From: Bin87 sp034420475
Lineage (GTDB): Bacteria; Chloroflexota; Dehalococcoidia; Lucifugimonadales; UBA3495
DNA length: 64,000 nucleotides
Reading direction: 5' to 3'
Assembly: GCA_034420475.1 (NCBI GenBank)
Contig: DAOULH010000010.1
Location: forward strand, 1-64,000
Shown: positions 40,709 through 48,670 of the stretch, one piece after another
Layout of the letters: each line of letters starts with the position of its first letter
How positions within the stretch are numbered: the stretch's first letter is position 1
Notes under the pieces: generated by a model
Told to the model about the DNA's origin: nothing
What the model saw: only the letters and a program-made list of their open reading frames with translations
The model's database searches: none
Made by a program: the position numbers and the translations under genes

Positions 40709-41641
40709 CTACGATCCACCCACTTCCGCCAGCGCCGCTTCCAACTCCGCCAATGTCGCAAAGCCCTCGAACCGCTGCCGCACAATCCCTTCGTCGTCCA
40801 GCACGAACACCCACGACTCGTTGGTCCAGCCGGGTATCCGGGTGAAACCCCACTCGTCGGTCGCCGGCACCAGCCGCGCCTGGCTCAGGTCTCCCTGGAT
40901 CTCCGCGGGATTGTCGTAAAGCTCCACATGGATGTAGTTGGCGGCGTCCGGGTGGGCTACTCTCAGTTCCGACACCGTGTCCACCTGGGGGCCGCAGGTC
41001 GGACTGGTGCAGAACGCCGGCGTGGCAAACACCACCACCGACGGCCGGCCTGACGCCACAGCCTCCGCAACCGACATCCGGTAGAGCTCATCGTCCGGTT
41101 CGTACGCGGTGGTCAGGCCGGTTATCTCCGCGGGATCGTCAAGCGTCTTCGTTTCGCTGGCCGGGGCGGCTTCCCCAATCGACGGGATGGGCGAATCGGC
41201 CGCCACCGAAACGTTGATCACCGCCTCCCCGGATACCTCGCCGCCCACCGGCATCACCGTCAGCCGGTAATCGCCCGGCGACTGGAAATACACCGAAGCC
41301 GCGTAGGACCCGCGCACTCCATAGGGCCACGCATTGTAATCTGCGGTTATCTTCATCGCCGGACCCGACTCATCCACTGGGGTCACCAGGATATTTACCT
41401 GCGGCGCCTTCACCAGGGCTTTCTGCGTGTTCAGCAGGAACGCCACCCGCTGCGTGCCCATTTCCAGCACCTTGGTGGCCAGGTGCGACTGGATTTCGCC
41501 GTCGTCCGGCGCAGCCGTCGGCACCTGGATAACCGGCGCCGCGGAAGTCTCCGGCGGCAGAGGCTCTGGCGCCGGCCCGCCGCAGGCAAAGAGTGCGATC
41601 ACCCCGACCAGCGCCGCAGCCACCAGCACGATCACGCGCAT
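40709..41641 (-). CDS. Thioredoxin-fold lipoprotein
   Basis: The 310-residue protein starts with a signal peptide ending in the lipobox LFAC (Cys about 20), so it should be lipid-anchored outside the membrane by Lgt. After a Pro-rich linker there is a beta-sandwich-like region, then a thioredoxin-like domain with VVVFATPAFCTSPTCGPQVD, a CxxxxC pair similar to SCO/AhpC-type proteins. The ATG at 41641 shares a base with the stop of the upstream lipoprotein gene (TGATG). The two probably work together on extracytoplasmic thiols or copper. Confidence 0.75.
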   Translation of the reverse strand: MRVIVLVAAALVGVIALFACGGPAPEPLPPETSAAPVIQVPTAAPDDGEIQSHLATKVLEMGTQRVAFLLNTQKALVKAPQVNILVTPVDESGPAMKITADYNAWPYGVRGSYAASVYFQSPGDYRLTVMPVGGEVSGEAVINVSVAADSPIPSIGEAAPASETKTLDDPAEITGLTTAYEPDDELYRMSVAEAVASGRPSVVVFATPAFCTSPTCGPQVDTVSELRVAHPDAANYIHVELYDNPAEIQGDLSQARLVPATDEWGFTRIPGWTNESWVFVLDDEGIVRQRFEGFATLAELEAALAEVGGS

Positions 41642-43011
41642 CACGGTCCCTCCGCATATACGCCGAAGGTGAAGGCAAACAGGCCGAAGTCGTCGGAGTT
41701 AGAGCGCATCGTCAGGATCGACTGCGGCAGGTACTGCGGGTTATCGACGATGCCGTACATCCTCGGCTCGTCCACGAGGATGTACGAGTACCCGTTTTCA
41801 TCCCATTGGATGTCCGCCCCCGCGTTCTCCTCGGACAGCATCGCGCCGTCCACCGTCACGATCACTTCATAAGGCTCGCCCGAGTCCGAGGTCAGCACTG
41901 CGTTGACACTCTTGGCCGCGTAGTTCAAAGCCAGGTAGTCCTCCAGTTCCTCGGTCTCCCGCGCGTGCCGGATCCGCTCCGGTTCCACCGACCATTGGCC
42001 CTGGAAGTACAGCAGGTGCGGATTCAGGTCCTGCGGCACTTGAACGTCGATCAAACCATGCCCACCGGAGAGGATCGACTGGAAGTAATCTTCATACTGC
42101 GCCACGTAGGGATGCCGGCCCGACCTGGCCACGCCTACGTTCCGTTCCCAACCGGCGTACAGCTCAGGCGTCACCGGGGCCCGGCCGCCGACGCGCGCCG
42201 ACTGGAACGCCGCATCCCGCACCTGGTCTTCCGGCAGGTCCAGCGGGTCGTCCGATAAGTCCGCCCCGGCTTCCACCAGCGCGTTGCGTATCTTCTGCTC
42301 GGTCTCGCCGTAGGCTCCTTCCCCAAAGTGCGAGTAGATCATCTCGCCGTGGCTGTTGAACAGGTACTTTGCCGGCCAGTAGCGGTTCTCAAAGTTCCGC
42401 CACGTCACCCGGGCGTTGTCCTGCGCCACCGGCCATCCGATCTCGTGGGTCTTCAGCGCCTCGGCCACGTTTTCGTAGTCCTTCTCAAACTCAAACTCCG
42501 GCGTGTGGATGCCCAGGATCACGAGTCCGTCGTCCTCGTAGCGCGACCACCAGTCCCGCAGGAAGGGCAGCGTCCGGATGCAGTTGACGCACGTGTAGGT
42601 CCAGAAGTCCACCAGCACCACGTTGCCCTCGCCAACCAGTTCCTGGATGGTCAGCGCGTTCTCGGTGTTCAACCAGGCGTCGATGCCTTCCACGTTCGGG
42701 ATGTCCTGGACAATCGGCCTGGCTTTCGTCTCCTCCGACGACGTCGCAGTGGGCGCGCTGGTGGCGGGAAGTTCGCCGGTGGGCAGCGCCACGGCTGGCG
42801 TCGTTTCCACCGGCTCGGCCGGCGCGGTGGTGGGCTCGGCCGCCGGCGGGGAGTCGCCCGATGCCGGCGCCACGGCTGGCGCCTCCGTCGGGCTCGCCGG
42901 CTCTGCGGACTGTTCCGCTGGCGCCGCGCTTTGCGCGCACGCGGCCACGGCCAACGCGAAAAACGCCGCCAGCAGCATCGCGCTCCCGGCTCTCAGGATT
43001 GAACGAGTCAT
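41641..43011 (-). CDS. Thioredoxin-like (TlpA/DipZ-type) lipoprotein
   Basis: The 456-residue protein has a signal peptide with lipobox AVAAC, a long Ala/Pro/Thr/Glu linker (about 25-95), then a redoxin domain with the active site WTYTCVNCIRTLPFL (CxxC). This is the form seen in DipZ C-terminal domains. A further C-terminal domain includes HPYVAQYEDYFQSI and PHLLYFQGQWSVEPERI, as in the carbohydrate-binding-like tail of DipZ. The start chosen is ATG 43011; the frame is open upstream to 43056. It precedes and overlaps the second thioredoxin-fold lipoprotein. No CcdA partner is in view. Confidence 0.83.
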   Translation of the reverse strand: MTRSILRAGSAMLLAAFFALAVAACAQSAAPAEQSAEPASPTEAPAVAPASGDSPPAAEPTTAPAEPVETTPAVALPTGELPATSAPTATSSEETKARPIVQDIPNVEGIDAWLNTENALTIQELVGEGNVVLVDFWTYTCVNCIRTLPFLRDWWSRYEDDGLVILGIHTPEFEFEKDYENVAEALKTHEIGWPVAQDNARVTWRNFENRYWPAKYLFNSHGEMIYSHFGEGAYGETEQKIRNALVEAGADLSDDPLDLPEDQVRDAAFQSARVGGRAPVTPELYAGWERNVGVARSGRHPYVAQYEDYFQSILSGGHGLIDVQVPQDLNPHLLYFQGQWSVEPERIRHARETEELEDYLALNYAAKSVNAVLTSDSGEPYEVIVTVDGAMLSEENAGADIQWDENGYSYILVDEPRMYGIVDNPQYLPQSILTMRSNSDDFGLFAFTFGVYAEGP

Positions 43012-43112
43012 CACGTCTCTCAACTTTGTGGGTGCAGTGAGTATAACCCCTGGCACTGCGGTTCATGCGCCGCTTGCGACCACCCCCGCTTGCGGCAACT
43101 AGACCGGAACCG

Positions 43113-43285
43113 CCTCATGTGCAGCCATTGGGAGGGGGAATTTACATCGACGAACAGGATATACAGGATCGGATTATATTGATGCGACGCGCTATGGCGG
43201 TTCCTATCATCCAACTCATGCCATCCCGTTCGTCCTGTTTATCCATGCAAATTGCTCCTCCTCGGCAAAGCAGGTGCGCACGAGC
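43113..43285. mobile_element. Family II MITE-like element, copy at 43 kb
   Basis: A 173-bp copy with ends CCTCATGTGCAGCCATTGGG and GGCAAAGCAGGTGCGCACGAG and facing inner arms GGAATTTACATCGACGAACA and CGTCCTGTTTATCCATGCAA. The flanks CGGAACCG (43105-43112) and CGTAACCG (43286-43293) agree at 7 of 8 bases. It takes up most of the 43012-43376 gap. Confidence 0.65.
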
Positions 43286-43376
43286 CGTAACCGCGCGATG
43301 GGACGGTCGGCGTTCTGTGTTACTATACGGCGGTCATTACCCGGCGGATTGAAACCGCCGACAGGAGGAATTTTTC

Positions 43377-43841
43377 ATGGCAACTATGATTGATGGTGAG
43401 TCCTATCTGGGAAAGGTCATGGTACGGCCCCTCAGCAAGCAGGGCGACGTGACGATGTACCTGTGGCCCCTGCGCTGCCTGAAGGCCAAGTTCGGCGGCC
43501 CCACCTTCGGCGTGGACGTTCAGGGCGTCGAGATCATCCGCTTCGACCCCCACGGCGCCCGCGGCCACTGGCACAAGGGCGGTTACGACAAGCTCGGGGC
43601 CGGCGGATCCCACGTCGATTACCCTGAGGAAATGCGCGATGCTGGAGCGCAGCTCGATTTTTCCCTGGAGCAACTCCGAGAGCAGACTGCCGCTTACCTG
43701 TCCGAGGCCGGGTATCCCGAGGCCGCGGCCAACCTGGACCCGGAAATGGTCAACGCTGCCGCCGATGCCATCAAGGCTCACCTGGCCGCCGAGGGCGACC
43801 TGATCCCCGACGCCGTCGCCAAGGACCTCATCGCCGCCTGA
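43377..43841 (+). CDS. Conserved-looking hypothetical protein
   Basis: I do not recognise this 154-residue protein. It has a strong ribosome-binding site (AGGAGGAA) seven bases before the ATG and a good terminator after the stop, so it is very likely a real single-gene unit. The N-terminal half is beta-rich with MYLWPLRCLKAKFGG, and a His/Gly motif GARGHWHKGGYDKLGAGGSH that could bind a metal. The C-terminal half is helical and acidic (about 90-154). There is no signal peptide or membrane span. Confidence 0.75.
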   Translation: MATMIDGESYLGKVMVRPLSKQGDVTMYLWPLRCLKAKFGGPTFGVDVQGVEIIRFDPHGARGHWHKGGYDKLGAGGSHVDYPEEMRDAGAQLDFSLEQLREQTAAYLSEAGYPEAAANLDPEMVNAAADAIKAHLAAEGDLIPDAVAKDLIAA

Positions 43842-43873
43842 TCTCTACCGAGCCGACGGTCTCCAATTGATCG

Positions 43874-43905
43874 GGGGCGGGTCAACGACCCGCCCCTGTT
43901 TCTTT
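43874..43905 (+). terminator. Rho-independent terminator
   Basis: GGGGCGGGT-CAAC-GACCCGCCCC followed by TGTTTCTTT, 33 bases after the stop of the hypothetical gene at 43377-43841. Confidence 0.88.
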
Positions 43906-43943
43906 ATCCGGATGCCCGTCGTTCCTCTAGCTACTCACCCGCC

Positions 43944-43963
43944 GTTCCTGCGAAAGCAGGAAC
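43944..43963. repeat. Short REP-like palindrome
   Basis: GTTCCTGC-GAAA-GCAGGAAC forms a perfect 8-bp stem with a GAAA tetraloop. Sequences of this type are scattered in many bacterial genomes. It sits between the terminator and the end of argB and could also help terminate argB. Confidence 0.6.
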
Positions 43964-43990
43964 CCATACTCCCAACGGGCCAACCCGTTC

Positions 43991-44806
43991 TCAGGCGGTT
44001 ATCCGCGTCCCCACCGGCCTGCCGTTCACGCAGTTCATCACCGCCCCGGGTTCCCGCCCATCCACGATGTGCGCAATCGGCACCGCCGCATCGGCCAGCG
44101 CGTCCAGGCACGCTGCCAGCTTGGGCAGCATCCCGCCCCGGGCCACGCCCGACGCCCGCAGTTGCTCCGCTCCTCGAGCGTCCAGCCGAGGAATGACCCT
44201 CCCGCCGTTGTCCATTACGCCGGCCACGTCGGTCAGGAAGATGATGCGCTCCGCCCGCAGCGCGTGCGCCAACGCACCGGCAGCCGTGTCACCGTTGACG
44301 TTCAGCGGCTGACCCGCGTGCTCGCTGTCCTGGCTGACGTCCACCGCGATGGGCGACACCATCGGTATGAACCCGGCCGAAAGGATCGCTCGCACCGGGC
44401 CCGGATCGACCGCGGTGACCTCTCCCACGTAACCGAGGGCGGGATTCGCCACGTGGGCCTGGAGCAGGTTGCCGTCCATGCCGCTGATCCCGATGGTGGG
44501 CGCGCCCAGCTGCTGCATTTGCGCCGTGAGTTCCTTGTTAACCAGCCCACCCAGCACCGCCACCACGATCTCCAGAGACGGCCCGTCGGTCACCCGCAGC
44601 CCGTTGACGAAATTGGGCGCCAGGTTCTGCCGCTGCATCCACTCGCTGATGACGTTCCCGCCGCCGTGGACGATCACCACCGGCTTGCCCGAGGCGTGCA
44701 GCGCCACCAGGTCCTGTAGCGAGGTGTCGTTGCCGCCCAGGGTGCTGCCGCCAATCTTGACGACGATGGGCGCTTCGACCGTGGTTGAAGACACTGTATT
44801 CTTCAC
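43991..44806 (-). CDS. argB: Acetylglutamate kinase
   Basis: ArgB phosphorylates N-acetylglutamate in arginine synthesis. The 271-residue amino-acid-kinase fold shows VVKIGGSTL (about 15-23), VIVHGGGNVISEWM, FVNGLRVTD, ISGMDGNLLQA, NVNGDTAAGALAHAL and IIFLTDVAGVMD. The start is a GTG at 44806. It shares its strand with argJ, but a DUF4160/DUF2442 pair lies between them. Confidence 0.93.
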   Translation of the reverse strand: MKNTVSSTTVEAPIVVKIGGSTLGGNDTSLQDLVALHASGKPVVIVHGGGNVISEWMQRQNLAPNFVNGLRVTDGPSLEIVVAVLGGLVNKELTAQMQQLGAPTIGISGMDGNLLQAHVANPALGYVGEVTAVDPGPVRAILSAGFIPMVSPIAVDVSQDSEHAGQPLNVNGDTAAGALAHALRAERIIFLTDVAGVMDNGGRVIPRLDARGAEQLRASGVARGGMLPKLAACLDALADAAVPIAHIVDGREPGAVMNCVNGRPVGTRITA

Positions 44807-44837
44807 GTCACTTGATGGGTTCTAAACGGTTGCAGTG

Positions 44838-45131
44838 TCAGCTTGATACGCCGACCCGTTCCTGAGTGGCCCGCCAACGGGCGAGGGACTTTTCGCTTTC
44901 GCCGGATGCGCGTCCAGCTAGCAAACCCGCAATGCTGATGTCCTCGTCGATGCCATCCCAACGTATGCCCCGGCCATCATCAAGCAACCGCCAGTTTTGC
45001 CATTCCAGCGACGTCGACTCGAGCAACCTGGGATACCACGCTAGCGGAACGCTCAAGACCCGTCCGTCGTGGAGTGTGACAGTCAAGAATTCCTTGGAAA
45101 CTTTAACCCCGATTGCCTGGGCCCTCCGCAT
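44838..45131 (-). CDS. DUF2442 domain protein
   Basis: The 97-residue protein has the DUF2442 features DGRVLSVPLAWYPRLLEST and GIRWDGIDEDISIAGLLAGR. The family often pairs with DUF4160, exactly as here, and has been suggested to be an antitoxin-like or DNA-associated pair; this is not proven. The ATG at 45131 lies one base after the DUF4160 stop with GGGGGAAG upstream. It interrupts the argJ-argB order. Confidence 0.82.
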   Translation of the reverse strand: MRRAQAIGVKVSKEFLTVTLHDGRVLSVPLAWYPRLLESTSLEWQNWRLLDDGRGIRWDGIDEDISIAGLLAGRASGESEKSLARWRATQERVGVSS

Positions 45132-45132
45132 T

Positions 45133-45372
45133 TCAACTTCCCCCGAAGTTCTCATCCCATCTCTCCAGAAAATTTTGCTGTTGGACTTCAATGATCCTTT
45201 GAATGTTATTGATGTCCCTTCGTCTCAGGCCTCCACTGCGAGCCAGTTCCAACGGATCTAACCAGAACTTGGCAATTCGGCTGTCCCGCTCAACGTGTAC
45301 GTGAGGCGGTTGTCCGCGGTCTCCCGAATAGAAAAAGAAGCGGTATGGGCCATCTTGATGGATATTCGGCAT
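45133..45372 (-). CDS. DUF4160 domain protein
   Basis: The 79-residue protein begins at ATG 45372 and has YRFFFYSGDRGQPPHVHVER and AKFWLDPLELARSGGLRRRD, diagnostic of DUF4160. It is directly followed by the DUF2442 gene. The function is unknown; the paired small-gene layout resembles a toxin-antitoxin unit, but this is an inference. Confidence 0.82.
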   Translation of the reverse strand: MPNIHQDGPYRFFFYSGDRGQPPHVHVERDSRIAKFWLDPLELARSGGLRRRDINNIQRIIEVQQQNFLERWDENFGGS

Positions 45373-45425
45373 CGTGCCCGCCCGGTTTCCGGCGGACGGC
45401 TTCAACTCGCTCGACCCATATCCTG

Positions 45426-46652
45426 CTAGGTCGTGTACGCGCTGTTGATGATTACGTACTGCTCGGTGAGGTCGCAGCCGTATGCCGTCGCCTCTCCGGC
45501 CGCCAGGTTCAAGCTGACCCGGAAGTCCACCTGCTCGCCGGACATCAACGCCACCACCGCATCCCGGTGGAAGGGTATCGGCGTTCCCGCCTCCATGATG
45601 CAAACCCCGTTGACGAACAGGTCAACCTTCTCTTCCACTGCCTCGGCTCCGCTGCGGCCCAGGGCCATCATCAGCCGGCCCCAGTTGGGGTCGGCGCCGT
45701 ACACCGCCGACTTGACCAACGGACTTCCCGCAATGGTCAGTGCCGCCTTTCGCGCGTCGATGGCGTCCCTCGCGCCGTCAACCTGCACCGTCAGCAGTTT
45801 CGTGGCCCCTTCGCCGTCGCGGGCCAGCATCCGGGTCAGGTTGGCGCACACCTGGTGCAGCGCGGCCGTGAACGCCTCGGCGTCGGGCGAACGTTCGTCA
45901 ATCACCGGGTTGCCCGCCTGACCGTTGGCAAACGCCAGGAAGGTATCGTTGGTGCTGCTGTCTCCGTCCACGGTCAGCATGTTGTAGGTCTCGTCGGCAA
46001 CCGCCTTGACCGTCATTTGCAGGAACCCCGGCTCAACCGCCGCATCCGTGGCGGCGAACGACAGCATCGTCGCCATGTTGGGGTTGATCATCCCCGACCC
46101 TTTCGCCACCCCACCGATGGTAATAGTCTGTCCGGTGGACGCCGTGAAGGACACCGCAGTTTCCTTCGGATGCGTGTCCGTGGTCATCATCGCCCGCGCC
46201 AACTCGTTGCCGCCGGCGTCGTCCAGCGCGATCTCCGACACGCCGGACCGGATCAGAGACATGGGCAGTTCCACGCCGATGACCCCGGTGCTGCACACCA
46301 GCACGTCCTCGGCGGTGACGCCCAGCTTTTCCGCCGCCAGCCGGGTCATCTCCTCGGCGTCCTTGTAGCCCTGCGCGCCTACGCAGGTGTTGGCAATGCC
46401 GGCGTTCACGATCAGCGCCCGGGCCTGTCCCCGCGCCACTCGCTCCCGGTCCAGGTCCACCGTCGCCGACCGTATCGCCGACGTCGTGAACACCCCGCCA
46501 ATGGAGCACGGGCTGTCCGAGACCAGCATGGACAGGTCCAGCTTGTCCTCGCCTCGCGTCTTGAGGCCGATGAACACTCCGCCGGCGGAAAACCCCTGCG
46601 GCGACGTGATGGTACCGTTCGGAATGGCGGTGATATCTGCGCTGGCGGGCAT
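45426..46652 (-). CDS. argJ: Bifunctional ornithine acetyltransferase/N-acetylglutamate synthase
   Basis: ArgJ transfers acetyl groups from N-acetylornithine to glutamate in the cyclic arginine pathway. The 408-residue precursor cleaves itself at the Ala-Thr bond in PNMATMLSF (Thr195 becomes the nucleophile of the beta chain); this motif is intact. Other landmarks: NAGIANTCVGAQG, CSTGVIGVELP, DTFLAFANG, GADPNWGRLMMALG. The ATG at 46652 has AGGAG upstream. A palindromic operator candidate lies in its promoter region. Confidence 0.94.
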   Translation of the reverse strand: MPASADITAIPNGTITSPQGFSAGGVFIGLKTRGEDKLDLSMLVSDSPCSIGGVFTTSAIRSATVDLDRERVARGQARALIVNAGIANTCVGAQGYKDAEEMTRLAAEKLGVTAEDVLVCSTGVIGVELPMSLIRSGVSEIALDDAGGNELARAMMTTDTHPKETAVSFTASTGQTITIGGVAKGSGMINPNMATMLSFAATDAAVEPGFLQMTVKAVADETYNMLTVDGDSSTNDTFLAFANGQAGNPVIDERSPDAEAFTAALHQVCANLTRMLARDGEGATKLLTVQVDGARDAIDARKAALTIAGSPLVKSAVYGADPNWGRLMMALGRSGAEAVEEKVDLFVNGVCIMEAGTPIPFHRDAVVALMSGEQVDFRVSLNLAAGEATAYGCDLTEQYVIINSAYTT

Positions 46653-46680
46653 CGTAAAGCGCTCCTGCGGGCCGACAAAC

Positions 46681-46705
46681 TGCGGCAAAATGCCGCATAA
46701 ATATA
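46681..46705 (-). promoter_or_regulatory. Possible argJ promoter with palindromic operator
   Basis: On the minus strand TATATT (46705-46700) is followed after two bases by the perfect inverted repeat TGCGGCA-TTT-TGCCGCA (46697-46681), which would cover the transcription start. It does not match the known ARG box by eye, so the regulator is unknown. Confidence 0.4.
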
Positions 46706-46744
46706 CCATACGCGGACAGCGATACTGCCCCGGCTGGCCGGCAT

Positions 46745-47212
46745 TTAGCCGTTGCAAAGATCAGTACGGCGGAGCAATTGTCGGTGAGTGCGGCGCACGT
46801 CGGATCGTTCTACGGTAGTGTAAATTCGGCCTCTCGTCCCCTGGACTATGGCACTGTCCCCAAAGTCCTGCTGGAGGTCTCGGTCGTTGGTGAACAATAA
46901 ACGAGCGCCGCTGATTCTGGCCAAAGCCAGGATATGGGGGTCATTGGAACGGATGCCTTGTGAAATCATCTCGTCGGTCTCTCTGTCAACCTGTTCGTCG
47001 TCGATTTGCCTGGCCCTGCCAAATTGAACGGCTGTCTCCAGCCATAATTGGAACCGCCGATACTCGCCAAGCTCTCGTCTGAGATGACCGCCTACAACCA
47101 ACACGCCGCGCCCGCTGTCAAGCCAGTCAAGGAAAAGTTTCCCCGCTGGTGTTTGGGTATCATGAGTACCAAACACTTCATGCCTGACGTTATTGTCAAC
47201 GATGGCGCACAC
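46745..47212 (-). CDS. PIN-domain-like protein coupled to an AAA ATPase
   Basis: The 155-residue protein has a PIN-like layout: the first acidic residue in CAIVDNNVRHEVFG, a central helical region, and SNDPHILALARISGARLLFTNDRDL with the later Asp residues. PIN domains are metal-dependent ribonucleases. The start is a GTG at 47212, three bases after the stop of the AAA ATPase gene, so they form a unit. No cognate antitoxin of the usual VapB kind is adjacent. Confidence 0.7.
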   Translation of the reverse strand: MCAIVDNNVRHEVFGTHDTQTPAGKLFLDWLDSGRGVLVVGGHLRRELGEYRRFQLWLETAVQFGRARQIDDEQVDRETDEMISQGIRSNDPHILALARISGARLLFTNDRDLQQDFGDSAIVQGTRGRIYTTVERSDVRRTHRQLLRRTDLCNG

Positions 47213-47215
47213 TGC

Positions 47216-48556
47216 TCACAATCCAATTGAGCGCCGGGTCTCGGCCATAAAGAATTTGCCATAGGAGAGAGGCGCATCCAGTACGTTTCCCATCTCGTCA
47301 AGCCGAATCGAGTGGATCTTCACGTCCAGATCCCGCGGCTCAAAATACAGGATAGACACGTCCTCCGGCTTCAGCCCCGTCGTCTGGTCCCGCACGTCCA
47401 TGCGCACCCGGTCGATGATGTAGTCGCTATGCGTCTCTACAATCAGCTGCCGGCCTCCGGCAGCCACCTGGCAAAACAGCGTTCCCAACGCGGCCTGGGC
47501 CTGGGGATGCAGGTGGACTTCGGGCTGCTGCAGCAAAAGCATCGTCGACGCATCGTCTCTCAGCAGTTGCGTCAATATCGGCAGGACCTGGCTGATACCG
47601 TAACCGACATCGATCAAATTTCTTCGAGGCCCTTTGCGCCGCTTGCCAAACTTGCGAGTTTGTATCTGGAAAGGATCGCCTTGGGATGCGCCTAAGGAAC
47701 GCACCCAGATTTCGTCGAAAAGCCCCGAAGATCGGCCATAATCCTCAAGTCTGTGTCGCAAGGTTTCCCAAGCGTCAGGACTACGACGTGCCAAGTTCGC
47801 CAGGAAGCTGGGGATATCTTCGCCTTCCGGGTCGTCTGTATTCAGCGCGGGATCGTAGGTGCGTCGCGGTCTGGAGCGAACCGGAGAACTGGCGTACGGA
47901 CGGAGTTTCCCGTTCCAGTCCGCCACCGCTGAACTCAACTCACGCACCGCTTGGACATCGCCTTCATCGAACAGGTTGTGGGACCCGGACCGCCAGCCGC
48001 AGTCCCGGTCACCAAATGCGGATTGCCCCAAAAACCTTTCCCAAAACAAGATCTGGAATGGCATCAGCCCGATACCGCGGCCAGCCACCGGATCAGCGTT
48101 AACATCGCGTTCCCAATCTCCTCTAGGCGTCGCAAATCCGATGGTGTGCTCCATGGCTCCGATACGCGACACTTCCCACCGCGTTTGGCCCCGGCTAATC
48201 CTGCGTTTCTCCGGAAATGGTGAGCCGTATTGGTCGGTGAAGATTACCCTGTATGTTGTTGGCGCTGCCTCATTTGCGTGTGAGTTCTGCCCGAATCCAA
48301 CCCTGAAAGCCCTGCACGGGCCATTCCGTGAGCCATCGTTGTGCGCAATGTCCTCAAACGAACCCAGGTCAAACGGCTCCTCCCGAAAATTCGGCACCAC
48401 CTCCCGAAACGCTACGTCCCACAGCGCCCGTATCAACGCCAGAAACGACGTCTTCCCCGTGCTGTTGGGCCCCACCAGCAGCGTCAGCGGCGCCAGTCGC
48501 GCCGTCTGCTCCTCGCTGCCAAAGCAACGGTAATTTTGCAGCGTGATGCTGTCCAT
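47216..48556 (-). CDS. AAA ATPase of the SMC-like/DUF3696 type
   Basis: A 446-residue single-chain ATPase with Walker A GPNSTGKT (29-36), a signature-like YGISQVLPILTQLL, Walker B TMLLLQQPEVHLHPQAQ, and the H-loop region LIVETHSDYIIDRVRM, followed by the DUF3696-like tail with VKIHSIRLDEMGNVLDAP. Relatives occur in OLD/AbiL-type defence and repair modules. It is coupled to the PIN-like gene at 46745-47212. GC is lower than in its neighbours. Confidence 0.85.
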   Translation of the reverse strand: MDSITLQNYRCFGSEEQTARLAPLTLLVGPNSTGKTSFLALIRALWDVAFREVVPNFREEPFDLGSFEDIAHNDGSRNGPCRAFRVGFGQNSHANEAAPTTYRVIFTDQYGSPFPEKRRISRGQTRWEVSRIGAMEHTIGFATPRGDWERDVNADPVAGRGIGLMPFQILFWERFLGQSAFGDRDCGWRSGSHNLFDEGDVQAVRELSSAVADWNGKLRPYASSPVRSRPRRTYDPALNTDDPEGEDIPSFLANLARRSPDAWETLRHRLEDYGRSSGLFDEIWVRSLGASQGDPFQIQTRKFGKRRKGPRRNLIDVGYGISQVLPILTQLLRDDASTMLLLQQPEVHLHPQAQAALGTLFCQVAAGGRQLIVETHSDYIIDRVRMDVRDQTTGLKPEDVSILYFEPRDLDVKIHSIRLDEMGNVLDAPLSYGKFFMAETRRSIGL

Positions 48557-48670
48557 TTCCCAAGTGTAGCATCATCGCCAGCCTCCCGTTTGACTCTCCC
48601 CAAACCCCGCCCGATAATGCCAGCATCCCGCACGCGCTCAGCGTCCTCCACCTCTCCGGCGTTCCCGCCC

